The notes: generated by a model not told the origin, from the letters alone. Shown: positions 18,235 to 26,795, counted from the first letter of the stretch. The stretch: 64,000 nt of DNA from Streptomyces xantholiticus (GCF_014651015.1 NZ_BMWB01000001.1:344068-408067); one strand, 5' to 3'. Made by a program: numbers and translations.

Positions 18235-19329
18235 TCAGAACTCCAGGCGCGCGACCCTGCCCTTCTCTCCCGACGCCCAGCAGCCGAAGTCCGGCGTGCA
18301 GTCGACGGTGTCGAAGGAGCCGGTGTCGACGGTGCGCCAGGTGCGGCCGCCGTCGGTCGTGAGGTCCGTGCCGGTGGGGCCCACGGCCAGCGCGGCGGAC
18401 CTGCTGTGGGGCAGCCAAGCCACGCCCGAGCGGTAGGCGGGCGGCGGGTTCTTCGACTGCTGCCAGTTGTGGCCGCCGTCGTGCGTGACGGCTGCGGCCC
18501 GGGGCGAGGCCTGGTCGGCGCGGTAGTCGCCGCCGACCGCGAGGCCGTGCGTCCGGTCGCGGAACGCGAGCGCGAAGACGCCGCGGGCAGGGTCCCCGGC
18601 CGGCACCGTGGACTCGGCGACGGTCCAGTTCAGGCCTCGGTCGGCGGAGTGCAGGACCCGTGCGGTCGCGCCTCCACCCGTGGCCAGCCAGACGTCCTTG
18701 GGGCCGGAGCTCACCAGGCACTGGCCGCTCGCCGCGAAGCCGGCCTCGCCGGGCAGGGCGGGCGGCATGCCGGCGTCGGGCAGTACCTTCCACGACCTGC
18801 CGCCGTCGCCGGTGGACAGGAGGCGGTACTTGCCGTCCACGGGGTCACTCATGGCGAGACCATGGCGGCTGTCGAAGAAGGTGACGCAGTCGTAGAACGC
18901 CCGGGGGTCGGTGTTGCGGAACGACTCCGTCCATGTCGCTCCGCCGTCCTCGGTGCGCAGCAACCGGGAAGCCTCGCCCTCCCCGATGGCCAGGACGACA
19001 GCTCGCCGGGCGTCGAACGCCTCGATGTCACGGAACTCCAGTTCCTCCGCGCCGGACGGCGAGACGTCGAGCCAGCTGCGGCCGCCGTCGTACGTGCGCA
19101 GCACAGTGCCCTTGGAGCCGGCGACCCACGCGGTGCTCCGGCTGACGGGTGCCAGCCCTCGCAGCCGTACATCCGTTCCGCTCTCCTTGAGGCTCCAGCC
19201 TGGGGTAGGGGCCTTCGCCTGCCGGTCCGCGGCCGGCACCGCCTGGGCCGGGGCGGCCAACACTGCCGCCACCGCAGCCGCGCACAGCCCCACCGACACC
19301 GCGCTTCTCGTCTTCCCCTTGGACGTCAT
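18235..19329 (-). CDS. Secreted BNR/YCF48-type beta-propeller protein
   Basis: A 364-residue exported protein. A signal peptide (basic start, VGLCAAAVAAVLAAPAQA, cleavage near residue 30) precedes repeated blocks with the Asp-box/BNR pattern: TYDGGRSWLDV, TEDGGATWTES, TGDGGRSWKVL, SADRGLNWTVA, THDGGHNWQQS and TDGGRTWRTV. Six or seven such repeats give a beta-propeller like the photosystem assembly factor HCF136/YCF48 and exo-sialidase folds. No sialidase active-site Arg triad or FRIP motif is evident, so an enzymatic role is doubtful. It is divergent from the SsgA-like gene with Crp-like and palindromic sites between. Confidence 0.8.
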   Translation of the reverse strand: MTSKGKTRSAVSVGLCAAAVAAVLAAPAQAVPAADRQAKAPTPGWSLKESGTDVRLRGLAPVSRSTAWVAGSKGTVLRTYDGGRSWLDVSPSGAEELEFRDIEAFDARRAVVLAIGEGEASRLLRTEDGGATWTESFRNTDPRAFYDCVTFFDSRHGLAMSDPVDGKYRLLSTGDGGRSWKVLPDAGMPPALPGEAGFAASGQCLVSSGPKDVWLATGGGATARVLHSADRGLNWTVAESTVPAGDPARGVFALAFRDRTHGLAVGGDYRADQASPRAAAVTHDGGHNWQQSKNPPPAYRSGVAWLPHSRSAALAVGPTGTDLTTDGGRTWRTVDTGSFDTVDCTPDFGCWASGEKGRVARLEF

Positions 19330-19408
19330 GGCGCTGGAAGCTAGTCCAGGCGCCGGGGGCCGTCCAGGGTGCGTGGTCGGACCGGAACACGACGGCGGAC
19401 GGCGGACG

Positions 19409-19422
19409 GTGACACATGTCAC
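19409..19422. promoter_or_regulatory. Crp-like binding site
   Basis: GTGACACATGTCAC fits the Streptomyces Crp consensus GTG-N6-G-N-CAC exactly and is itself GTGACA-N2-TGTCAC. It lies between the divergent BNR protein gene (start 19329) and the SsgA-like gene (start 19522), able to serve either. Confidence 0.5.
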
Positions 19423-19464
19423 GCTCCCTGAAGGTGCACGGAACCGGTCGTTCCGACGTCTTCT

Positions 19465-19480
19465 GTGGTGTCGACACCAC
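19465..19480. promoter_or_regulatory. 16-bp perfect palindrome upstream of the SsgA-like gene
   Basis: GTGGTGTCGACACCAC is a perfect palindrome 42 bases before the TTG start at 19522. It could be an operator or a transcript hairpin; its symmetry is full-length without spacer. Confidence 0.45.
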
Positions 19481-19521
19481 CCCACAGGACCCCAGCGAGC
19501 CGCAATCGAAGGAGCGGGCCT

Positions 19522-19938
19522 TTGTCCACCGTCATCGAGCAGGCCGTCCAGGCCCGACTCGTCGCCACCGCGCCCCAGATGGAATCCGTCCCGGCGACAC
19601 TGCACTACGACCGCCGGGATCCCTTCGCCGTGCGTATCGACTTTCCCGGCCCCGCGACCCTGGAGGGTACGGACGTGTCGTGGGCGTTCTCGCGGGAGTT
19701 GCTGGCGGAAGGGGTCCATGAGCCGGCCGGCATCGGTGACGTGCGGGTGCGGCCGTACGGCTACGACCGGACGGTGCTGGAGTTCCACGCCCCGGAGGGC
19801 ATGGCCATCGTGCACATCCGCACCGGGGAACTGCGGCGTTTCCTCGAACGGGTGCAGGAAGTGGTCCCGGCCGGGCGGGAACACCTGTATCTGGGGCTCG
19901 AGGAGGACCTGAGGGATCTGCTGGGCGACGCGGCCTGA
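19522..19938 (+). CDS. ssgD: SsgA-like sporulation/cell division regulator (SsgD-like)
   Basis: A 138-residue SsgA-like protein. This actinomycete family guides septum placement, cell-wall remodelling and spore maturation by controlling division proteins. The family pattern is clear: ATLHYDRRDPFAVRIDFP, VSWAFSRELLAEGVHEPAGIGDVRVRPYG and the C-terminal RFLERVQEVVPAGREHLYLGLEEDLRDLL. The TTG at 19522 follows GAAGGAG (19508-19514) and gives the normal N terminus; longer upstream starts do not. The ssgD name rests on remembered gene order next to an ABC-F gene and a wbl gene, not on a phylogeny. Other SsgA-like members lack strong diagnostic residues. Confidence 0.88.
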   Translation: MSTVIEQAVQARLVATAPQMESVPATLHYDRRDPFAVRIDFPGPATLEGTDVSWAFSRELLAEGVHEPAGIGDVRVRPYGYDRTVLEFHAPEGMAIVHIRTGELRRFLERVQEVVPAGREHLYLGLEEDLRDLLGDAA

Positions 19939-19949
19939 GCGCTGCGCGT

Positions 19950-20283
19950 CGCCGGGGATCGGCTTCGAGGACGTGGCGGACCATGGTTGCCACGCCGTCG
20001 GAGTCGTCGGCGTGGCCGCCCCTCCATGTCCGCGCCGACGGGCACGTCCACGGCGCCCGCGATGCGGGCGGCGTGCCGGAGCGCGGTGGCGCGGTCCAGC
20101 TGGTCGCCGTCCGCCGCGCCCAGGCCCAGGCGACGCCGGCGCTCGTGGTGGCGATGGCCGGCGCGCCGGCTTCGGCGATGATCCGGGCGCTCGCGGTGTC
20201 CCAGGCGTTGGGAGGGACGAGGGGGCGGCCCATGGCGTGGAGGGCATGGAAACGGCGGGCGAGATCACCGAGGTTCGTCAGCC
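19950..20283 (-). pseudogene. Decayed isocitrate lyase/PEP mutase family protein
   Basis: A remnant covering only the first 100 or so residues of an ICL/PEP-mutase-family enzyme (normal length about 260). Read from 20283 leftwards it gives LARRFHALHAMGRPLVPPNAWD and TASARIIAEAGAPAIATTSAGVAWA. It then needs a one-base shift to give LGAADGDQLDRATALRHAAR and AGAVDVPVGADMEG, and a second, opposite shift to return to GHADDSDGVATMVRHVLEA. After about 19960 no family sequence continues, because the ssgD-like gene begins to be encountered. Two frameshifts plus a 3' truncation make it non-functional. No ordinary start codon precedes the first motif. Confidence 0.8.
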
Positions 20284-20374
20284 TTGCACTCGATCAGGGC
20301 GGGGCGCCGACCGGCCGGCAGGTTTCCGTCATCAGCACGGGCCGGCGAGCGGGGCGGCTGCGGAGAGAATTGCG

Positions 20375-20404
20375 TTGACAGCGGCTCAGTACGCCTTCTA
20401 CGGT
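20375..20404 (+). promoter_or_regulatory. Vegetative-type promoter of the ABC-F gene
   Basis: A consensus TTGACA (20375-20380) and TACGGT (20399-20404) are separated by 18 bases, one of the best housekeeping-type promoters in the window. Transcription would start near 20411, leaving a leader of about 215 bases before the GTG at 20625. Confidence 0.6.
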
Positions 20405-20624
20405 GTATGGCGGTTCTGTTGTCGTCGATCGGAGTAGGACGTTGCTCGTCTGAGGTCTTGAGACACCGTGCTGCACGGCCTTCGGCCGGTGCGCCGCGTG
20501 TGCGACCTCGACGACTCATGCCGTCCACCCGCGACCGGGACCTTCTCTTCTCTCCCGGCGTCCGTCGCCCCGCCCCGGTGTCTCCACCCGTTGCCCATTC
20601 CGCACGCAGCAACCGGGAGGCCCT
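20405..20624 (+). promoter_or_regulatory. Long 5' leader of the ABC-F gene with strong hairpin and possible leader peptide
   Basis: About 215 bases between promoter and coding start. A GTG at 20403 opens a 16-codon frame ending TGA at 20453, without a clear ribosome site. A strong hairpin, GCACGGCC (20473-20480) with GGCCGGTGC (20484-20492), follows directly. Leaders of this kind control many ABC-F and erm resistance genes by ribosome stalling and attenuation. No other gene is seen in the 20284-20624 gap. The control mechanism is inferred. Confidence 0.35.
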
Positions 20625-22268
20625 GTGTCTACTTTCCCCACCTGTATCACCTGCTCCGCGCTCGCCTTCGCATGGCCGGACGGCACCGTCGTGTTCGAGG
20701 ACTTCCATATCGCGATCGGGCCGGGAAGAACCGGTCTGATCGGCCTCAACGGGTCAGGGAAGTCAACTTTGTTGAAGCTGATCGCCGGTGAGGCCGCACC
20801 CCACGACGGAGCGGTCCGCACCATGGGCGAGGTCGGCTACCTGCCGCAGAACGTCGTCCTGGACACCGGTCTGCGGGTCGACGAGGTCCTCGGCATCGCG
20901 CGGGCCCGCGCGGCGCTGCACGCCATCGAGGGAGGTGACCCCGGCGAGGAGCACTTCACCGCGGTCGGCGACGACTGGGACGTCGAAGAACGCGCGCAGG
21001 CCACGCTGGACCAGCTGGGTCTCGGGCACATCGGTCTCGACCGCACGATCGGCGAGGTCTCAGGCGGCGAGGGAGTCCTGCTGCGGCTGGCCGCACTGCT
21101 GCTGGCACGGCCCGAAGTGCTGCTGCTCGACGAGCCGACGAACAACCTCGACCTGTTCGCCCGCCGACGCCTGTACGACGCGGTGGCCCGCTGGTCCGGG
21201 GTGCTGGTCGTGGTCAGTCACGACCGCGGGCTGCTGGAACTGGTCGACCGGATCGCAGAGCTGCGGGACGGCGAGGTCAGCTGGTACGGCGGCAACTACT
21301 CCGCGTACGAGCAGGCACTCGCCGTCGAACAGGAGGCGGCGGAGCGGATGGTGCGTGTCGCGGAGGCGGACGTGCAGCGCCAGAAGCGCGAACTCGCCGA
21401 CGCGCACGTCAAGTTGGCCCGCCGCAAGCGGTACGGCCAGAAGATGTACGACTCCAAGCGTGAGCCGCGGATCGTGATGAATGCGCGCAAGCGGACGGCC
21501 CAGGAGTCGGCCGGCAAGCACCGGATCATGCACACGGAGAAGCTCGCCGAGGCGAAGGAGCGCCTCGAGGGGGCCGTGGAGGCGGTGCGCGACGACGACG
21601 AGATCCGTATCGAGCTGCCCAGCACCCAGGTGCACCCCGGGCGTGGTGTGTTGCGGCTGCGGGACCTGCGCCTGCGGTACGGGGCCGAGGTGAAGGGCGA
21701 GTTCGAGGTACGCGGCCCGGAGCGGATCGCGCTCGTGGGACGCAACGGCGCGGGCAAGACGACGCTGCTGCGCACCATCGCGGGTGAGCTGGAACCGGTG
21801 GCGGGCGAGGCGGTGGCCGAGGTGCCACTCCGTTTCCTCCCGCAGCGGCTGGACCTGCTCGACGACGAGCTGAGCGTGGTGGAGAACGTGGCCCGGTTCG
21901 CCCCGGACGCCACGAACAACCGGATCAGGGCACGGCTGGCGCGCTTCCTGTTCCGGGGCGCACTCGCCGACCAGCCGGCCGGGACGCTGTCGGGCGGCGA
22001 GCGGTTCCGTGCCGCGCTGGCGGCGCTGCTGCTGGCCGACCCGGCCCCGAAGCTGCTCATGCTGGACGAGCCGACGAACAACCTGGACATGGCGAGCGTG
22101 CGCAGCCTGACGGCGGCGCTGGAGTCGTACGAAGGGGCGCTGATCGTCGCAAGTCACGACCCGGTGTTCCTGGAGTCGATCGGCGTCACCCGCCGGCTGC
22201 TGCTCGACGGCGAGCTGCGGGACGTCTCGGCGGAGGAGCTGCGGGAGGGGGTGTTCCTGGCGGAATGA
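20625..22268 (+). CDS. ABC-F family ATPase (ribosome-associated)
   Basis: A soluble 547-residue tandem ATPase of the ABC-F class with no membrane domain. The first domain has Walker A GLNGSGKST, signature VSGGEGVLLRLA and Walker B LLLDEPTNNLDL. The second has GRNGAGKTT, LSGGERFRAALA and MLDEPTNNLDM. Between them is a long Lys/Arg-rich helical linker (about residues 235-310) which in this family reaches the ribosomal P-site or peptidyl-transferase centre. ABC-F proteins rescue ribosomes from antibiotics or stalled peptides. The GTG at 20625 follows GGGAGG. The long leader suggests inducible expression; which drug, if any, cannot be read. Confidence 0.92.
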   Translation: MSTFPTCITCSALAFAWPDGTVVFEDFHIAIGPGRTGLIGLNGSGKSTLLKLIAGEAAPHDGAVRTMGEVGYLPQNVVLDTGLRVDEVLGIARARAALHAIEGGDPGEEHFTAVGDDWDVEERAQATLDQLGLGHIGLDRTIGEVSGGEGVLLRLAALLLARPEVLLLDEPTNNLDLFARRRLYDAVARWSGVLVVVSHDRGLLELVDRIAELRDGEVSWYGGNYSAYEQALAVEQEAAERMVRVAEADVQRQKRELADAHVKLARRKRYGQKMYDSKREPRIVMNARKRTAQESAGKHRIMHTEKLAEAKERLEGAVEAVRDDDEIRIELPSTQVHPGRGVLRLRDLRLRYGAEVKGEFEVRGPERIALVGRNGAGKTTLLRTIAGELEPVAGEAVAEVPLRFLPQRLDLLDDELSVVENVARFAPDATNNRIRARLARFLFRGALADQPAGTLSGGERFRAALAALLLADPAPKLLMLDEPTNNLDMASVRSLTAALESYEGALIVASHDPVFLESIGVTRRLLLDGELRDVSAEELREGVFLAE

Positions 22269-22276
22269 CCGCAAAA

Positions 22277-22309
22277 GGAGCCGGCGGGCGGGTCCCGCCC
22301 GCCGGCTCC
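22277..22309 (+). terminator. Intrinsic terminator after the ABC-F gene
   Basis: A perfect 14-bp stem, GGAGCCGGCGGGCG (22277-22290) and its complement (22296-22309), with a five-base loop, eight bases after the stop codon. Typical strong GC-rich Streptomyces terminator without a T tract. Confidence 0.8.
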
Positions 22310-22397
22310 GCCGGGTCCGGAAGGGTGAGATGTCTCTCCCGGCCCGGCCATGAGCTGGACCCATAGCGTTACGTAATGGGACATCCCGGATCCGGGC

Positions 22398-22458
22398 TTG
22401 GACTGGGGCTTATGGCGTGCTTAACCTACGGTTTCGTAACCTACGACTACGTAGGTAA
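22398..22458 (+). promoter_or_regulatory. Desaturase promoter with repeated CCTACG operator elements
   Basis: TTGGAC (22398-22403) and TAACCT (22422-22427) form a promoter with an 18-base spacer. AACCTACG occurs twice (22423-22430 and 22438-22445), and the second copy is one arm of CCTACG-N4-CGTAGG (22440-22455). The elements overlap the -10 and the transcript start, as expected for a fatty-acid-responsive repressor. A TTACGTAA octamer lies further upstream near 22369. Confidence 0.55.
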
Positions 22459-22481
22459 CTCTCCCGTCCCCAGGAGCCCCC

Positions 22482-23456
22482 GTGACGATCACCTCTCCCC
22501 ACCTCGGCAGTTCGGAAGCGTGGACCGATGCCAAGCTTCTGTACGCGCTGGAAGAGGTCGTGGAGAAGGAGCTCAACCGCCATCTGAAGGTCGCCAAGGA
22601 CTGGATGCCGCACGAGTACGTCCCCTTCTCCGACGGCCGCAACTTCCCCGGTCAGTTCGAGGACGGCGAGGCCTGGGAGCCCGGCCAGTCCAAGGTCACC
22701 GACGTCGGCAAGATCGCGCTCGTGGTGAACCTGCTCACCGAGGACAACCTCCCGAGCTACCACCACGAGATCGCCACCCTCTTCGGCCGCGACGGCGCCT
22801 GGGGCACCTGGGTGCACCGCTGGACCGCGGAGGAGGGCCGGCACGGCATCGTGATGCGCGACTACCTGCTCACCTCCCGCGCGGTCGACCCGGACAAGCT
22901 GGAGCAGTTCCGGATGGCCCACATGGCGGAGGGCTTCGAGTCCGACAACCGCCACTCGATGCTGCACTCCGTCGCCTACGTGGCCTTCCAGGAACTCGCG
23001 ACGCGCGTGTCGCACCGCAACACCGGCCACCAGTCGGGCGACCCCGTCTGCGACCGGATGCTGGCGCGCATCGCCACCGACGAGAACCTGCACATGGTCT
23101 TCTACCGGAACCTGCTGGGCTCGGCCTTCGAGCTCGCCCCCGACCTGACGATGCAGGCTGTGCGGGACGTCGTCGTCAACTTCCGCATGCCCGGACACGG
23201 CATGCCCGGTTTCGAGCGGGCTGCCGCGCAGATGGCGATCGGCGAGATCTACAACATGCGCATCCACCACGACGACGTGCTCCAGCCCGTGCTGCGCTTC
23301 CTGAAGGTCATGGAGATCGACGGCCTGGGACCCGAGGGGCGCAAGGCCCAGGAGGAGCTGGGCCTGTACATGGGCGGGCTCGACGCCGAGGCGCTCAAGT
23401 TCGACGAGAAGCTCGCCGCCCGCAAGGCCCGGATGGCCGCGCGCGCCGACCGCTGA
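22482..23456 (+). CDS. Acyl-ACP desaturase (DesA-type, soluble diiron)
   Basis: A 324-residue soluble diiron desaturase of the stearoyl-ACP desaturase family. It introduces a cis double bond into an acyl chain on acyl carrier protein with O2 and ferredoxin. Diiron ligands sit in the family motifs: Glu in LLTEDNLPSYHHE, EEGRH at about residue 117-121, and ATDENLH (about 199-205), with an AFQELATRVSHRN helix between. Length and motifs are normal for the actinobacterial DesA1/DesA2 type. It is preceded by a complex operator that likely ties expression to membrane lipid state. Monocistronic. Confidence 0.92.
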   Translation: MTITSPHLGSSEAWTDAKLLYALEEVVEKELNRHLKVAKDWMPHEYVPFSDGRNFPGQFEDGEAWEPGQSKVTDVGKIALVVNLLTEDNLPSYHHEIATLFGRDGAWGTWVHRWTAEEGRHGIVMRDYLLTSRAVDPDKLEQFRMAHMAEGFESDNRHSMLHSVAYVAFQELATRVSHRNTGHQSGDPVCDRMLARIATDENLHMVFYRNLLGSAFELAPDLTMQAVRDVVVNFRMPGHGMPGFERAAAQMAIGEIYNMRIHHDDVLQPVLRFLKVMEIDGLGPEGRKAQEELGLYMGGLDAEALKFDEKLAARKARMAARADR

Positions 23457-23560
23457 CTCCCGCGGGGGCGCGGCAGCGGCCGCATCGGCCGAGGTCCGTC
23501 GTCCGCGCGGGTGGGCAGGGGGCTTCTGGGTCGTGACGGCCGCATCGTACTCTGTCCCGC

Positions 23561-24481
23561 GTGAAGCCCCTGACCCGCATCGTCCTGATCGGCGCCCCTA
23601 TAGCCGTCGCCGTCTCCGTCTGGTTCGGTGGGGACGGTGAGCCGCAACGCCCCAAGGACGACCCGAGCCTGCGCGTCAGCCGGACGGCCGCGGCGCCCGA
23701 CCCCCTCAAGGCCGGCACCCCGGAGCAGCAGCAGGAGCTGGAGGAGCGCATCGACGCCCTGCCGCCGGGGCTCGCGGACCCTGCGAAGAAGGAGATCGCC
23801 GCCCGGCTGGTGGCGAGCGCCGAGAACTCGACGCTGAATTGGCGCGGTCAGTACGGCGCCATCGAGGACATCGGCGACGGGAACGGCTACACGGCAGGGA
23901 TCATCGGCTTCTGCTCGGGTACGAACGACATGCTCCAACTTGTCGAGCACTTCACCGAGCAGCACCCCGACAACCCTCTCGCCGGCTACCTCCCCGCCCT
24001 GCGCAGGGTCGACGGCAGTGACTCCCACGAAGGCCTCGGCGCGCCGTTCGAGGCGGCCTGGGCCAAGGCCGCACAGGACCCCGCCTTCCGTGAGGCGCAG
24101 GACCTGATGCGGGATCGCATCTACTTCGATCCGGCGGTACGGCTGGCCAAGATGGACGGCCTGTCCACCCTCGGCCAGTTCATCTACTACGACGCGATGG
24201 TGCTCCATGGACCGGGGCTCGGCCCGCAGGGCTTCTACGGCATCCGCGAGGCCGCCATGGCGGCGGCCGACACGGCCGCGGAGGGCGGCGACGAGAAGGC
24301 CTATCTGGGCGCCTTCCTCGACGCGGGCCGCGACGTGATCAGCCGCCAGAAGACCGAGCAGACCAGGGACTCGTCCCGGATCGACACCGCCCAGCGGGTC
24401 TTCCTGCGCCAAGGCAACATGGACCTGCAGACCCCGCTCGAGTGGCGCGTGTACGGGGAGACGTTCCGCATCGACTCGTGA
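23561..24481 (+). CDS. csn: Secreted chitosanase, glycoside hydrolase family 46
   Basis: A GH46 endo-chitosanase of 306 residues that hydrolyses beta-1,4-linked glucosamine polymers outside the cell. An N-terminal hydrophobic segment (about 5-22) serves as signal or anchor, followed by a disordered linker. Catalytic residues by family pattern are Glu88 (ASAENSTLNW, general acid) and Asp106 (EDIGDGNGYTAGI), with the same 18-residue spacing as the Streptomyces N174 enzyme (Glu22/Asp40). The GTG start at 23561 is 104 bases after the desaturase. I see no CsnR-like operator upstream. Confidence 0.92.
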   Translation: MKPLTRIVLIGAPIAVAVSVWFGGDGEPQRPKDDPSLRVSRTAAAPDPLKAGTPEQQQELEERIDALPPGLADPAKKEIAARLVASAENSTLNWRGQYGAIEDIGDGNGYTAGIIGFCSGTNDMLQLVEHFTEQHPDNPLAGYLPALRRVDGSDSHEGLGAPFEAAWAKAAQDPAFREAQDLMRDRIYFDPAVRLAKMDGLSTLGQFIYYDAMVLHGPGLGPQGFYGIREAAMAAADTAAEGGDEKAYLGAFLDAGRDVISRQKTEQTRDSSRIDTAQRVFLRQGNMDLQTPLEWRVYGETFRIDS

Positions 24482-24498
24482 CCGGGTGCCTCTTCCGG

Positions 24499-24786
24499 TC
24501 AGCGGGAGCCGTGCTTGAGGCGGTGGCGTTCCTTCTCCGAGAGGCCGCCCCAGACGCCGAACCTCTCGTCGTGGGTCAGGGCGTACTCCAGGCAGGCCAC
24601 GCGGCCCTCGCACGCTCCGCAGAGCTGCTTGGCCTCGCGGGTGGAGGAACCGGGGGCCGGGAAGAAGAACTCGGGGCCCGCCTGGGCGCACAACGCGGTC
24701 TCCTGCCAGGAGAGTTCCTGGCCGTTGGCGCGGTCGGTGGCGCGGTCAATGGTGAGGTCGGTGGTGTTGATCGGCATGCCGAACAC
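24499..24786 (-). CDS. wblJ: WhiB-like iron-sulfur regulator (WblJ/WhiB-type)
   Basis: A 95-residue Wbl protein, the actinomycete [4Fe-4S] transcription factors that work with sigma factors. Four cluster cysteines are present: one in ETALCAQAG and three in KQLCGACEGRVACLEYAL (CX2CX5C). The turn motif GVWGGLSEKER and a basic RLKHGSR tail follow. Sequence around the cysteines is close to WhiB itself (WQE, FFP, STREAK, DERFG). GTG at 24786 is preferred because GAGGG lies just upstream; an ATG at 24777 is the alternative. The symbol wblJ is assigned only from remembered S. coelicolor gene order. Confidence 0.85.
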   Translation of the reverse strand: MFGMPINTTDLTIDRATDRANGQELSWQETALCAQAGPEFFFPAPGSSTREAKQLCGACEGRVACLEYALTHDERFGVWGGLSEKERHRLKHGSR

Positions 24787-24857
24787 GTTGCCCTCGGCCG
24801 ATAAACGCCGGATCAATGAAGCCTCAACAGCCCTGCGGTCCCGGCGTGCACGGGTTC

Positions 24858-25655
24858 TCAGTCCGCGGGCCGGAAGCCCTGCATCACCGCGAACCGTGCG
24901 CCTGCCGGGTCGGCGAGGTTGGCGAAGCGGCCGATGCCCTCCAGGTCGAGGGGGGCCATCCTGATCTCGCCACCGAGTTCCTGGGCGCTCGCCACAGCGG
25001 CGTCGCAGTCGGTGACGGCGAAGTAGGGGAGCCAGTAGGGGCCGCCCGACGCTTCGAGCGGGTCGGCGCTCAGTGGGACGACGCCGGCGAACGTGGCGTC
25101 GTGACCGGCCCCGCCTGGATTGATCATCGTGTAGGTCCCGCTGCCGTCCGGCATGGGCATGGAGGAGGTCTCCCAGCCGAAGATGTGGCGGTAGTACTCC
25201 AGGGCCGAGTCGGGCTCCGGGGTGTACAGCTCGAGCCAGCACAGCGCGCCCGGGTCGTCGACCAGGTCGAGTCCTTTGTTACGGCCGGGCTCCCAGCCGG
25301 CGAAGCCCGCGCCCGCCGGGTCGAGGAAGATCGCCATCCGGCCCTGGTCGAAGACGTCCATCGGCTGGACGACAACGGTCCCGCCGTGCCGTTCCACCGA
25401 CTTGACCGTGGCGTCGGCGTCCGGCGTCTGGAAGTAGACGTTCCAGTTCGGCGGGCCCTGTTCCGGTGGGACCGTCATGGCCGCCGCGACGGTACGGCCG
25501 TCGAGCTCGAACATGCCGTAGCCGCCCGCCTCGGGACCGGCCGACCGGAACGTCCAGCCGAACACACCGCCGTAGAAGGCCTTCGCGGCCTCGATGTCGG
25601 GCGTGCCCAGATCGATCCAGTTCGGGGAGCCGGTGACATAGGGAGCGGTGAGCAT
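24858..25655 (-). CDS. VOC (glyoxalase/bleomycin-resistance) family protein, two domains
   Basis: A 265-residue protein made of two vicinal-oxygen-chelate domains in tandem (about residues 8-125 and 133-262), each starting with a beta strand and an AxxFYxxVFGW-type helix (AAKAFYGGVFGWTF and ALEYYRHIFGWET). Such pairs bind metal or small aromatic ligands; members range from dioxygenases to resistance proteins, often annotated as hydroxylases. Metal ligands cannot be fixed with confidence. The start follows AAGGAGGG. It is divergent from the gene at 25920. Confidence 0.88.
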   Translation of the reverse strand: MLTAPYVTGSPNWIDLGTPDIEAAKAFYGGVFGWTFRSAGPEAGGYGMFELDGRTVAAAMTVPPEQGPPNWNVYFQTPDADATVKSVERHGGTVVVQPMDVFDQGRMAIFLDPAGAGFAGWEPGRNKGLDLVDDPGALCWLELYTPEPDSALEYYRHIFGWETSSMPMPDGSGTYTMINPGGAGHDATFAGVVPLSADPLEASGGPYWLPYFAVTDCDAAVASAQELGGEIRMAPLDLEGIGRFANLADPAGARFAVMQGFRPAD

Positions 25656-25919
25656 GGGTCCCTCCTTCTGACGCGGTCCCCCGTCGACCGTGCCGAGTCT
25701 GCTACCGATCCCGGCCGGGCGCACCACGGCGCGCCCGGTGGTCCCCTTCTTCGCTGCAACCACATTGCGTCAAGGCCGCGGCGTCCGGCAGGATCCGAGC
25801 CATGACGACCAGAAAGGGCCATGCCGCGTAGGCGCCCGTCGCTGCCCTGGGCGAACGCACCGCCGGACCGGACGAACCGCCGCCCAAGTCCGTCCCCGGC
25901 TTCCGAGGAGCACGCCCTC

Positions 25920-26795
25920 ATGCACATCACCCCCCTGGTCCCGTACGCCCGGCTACCACGCGCCCGTTCCGGTGCCCGTCAGGAGATCCTGCACAGCACC
26001 GTGGACGCGTTCGGCCGCGCCCACTGGCTGCTGGCCGAACGCCGCGGGAACGGCGGGCCGTACGACGCGTCGGTCGTCACCGTGGACGACGGCCGGGTCG
26101 AGGAGACCCGTCTCAGTGCTGTGACCGCGCGGTATCCGATGCTGGACGCCCTCCCGGACGGCGGTTTCGTCGTGGCCGACGCCCGGCGCCGGGGCCGCGC
26201 CGATCACGTCCAGATCTTCGACGCACTGGGAAGGGCCTCCTGGTCCTTCGCCGTCGGCGACGCGATCGAGCATCTGCTGGCCGACGAGTCCGGTGATCTG
26301 TGGGTGGGTTACTTCGACGAGGGCGTGTTCGGTGACGACCCGCTCAGCGAGGCCGGGGTGCGGAGCTGGTCGCCGACGGGTGAGTCACTGTGGGAACTCC
26401 CGCCGTCCACTCCGGGCGGCTGCGTGGCGGACTGCTACGCGCTGAACACGCATCAGGGCACGACCTGGGCGTACTACTACACCGACTTCCCCTTGGTCCG
26501 TGTCCGCGGCGACGGGTCGGTGCGGGTGTGGGATTCACCGGTCCCAGGGGCGAAGGCGACCGCCGTCCACGACGGCGGTGTCGCCTTCTTCGGCGGTTAC
26601 GGGCAGGAGAAAGACAGGCTCGTCCTGTGCACGTTGGCCGAGCGCACCGCCGCGCCGTATCTGCACAGCACGCTCGTGCGGTCCGACGGTTCGCCCGTCG
26701 GGCGCCGCCGCGTCCTCGCCCGCGGCCCGCGCCTGTACGTGCAGGCCGAGCCGTACACCACCTGGGAGATGTGGGACCTGGGCGCGCCGGGCTAG
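25920..26795 (+). CDS. Hypothetical beta-propeller-like protein
   Basis: A 291-residue soluble protein without a signal peptide. It shows repeated short strands with aromatic and Gly turns ([42 protein letters not shown]) suggesting a small beta propeller, with no recognised enzymatic motif. I do not know a characterised homologue. The ATG at 25920 follows GAGGAG. The stop codon overlaps the last bases of the convergent laccase gene by four bases, so the two transcripts would collide. Confidence 0.72.
   Translation: MHITPLVPYARLPRARSGARQEILHSTVDAFGRAHWLLAERRGNGGPYDASVVTVDDGRVEETRLSAVTARYPMLDALPDGGFVVADARRRGRADHVQIFDALGRASWSFAVGDAIEHLLADESGDLWVGYFDEGVFGDDPLSEAGVRSWSPTGESLWELPPSTPGGCVADCYALNTHQGTTWAYYYTDFPLVRVRGDGSVRVWDSPVPGAKATAVHDGGVAFFGGYGQEKDRLVLCTLAERTAAPYLHSTLVRSDGSPVGRRRVLARGPRLYVQAEPYTTWEMWDLGAPG

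Noticed and set aside
23457..23560. CsnR operator upstream of the chitosanase
   Set aside because: No dyad of the expected type in the 104-base gap.
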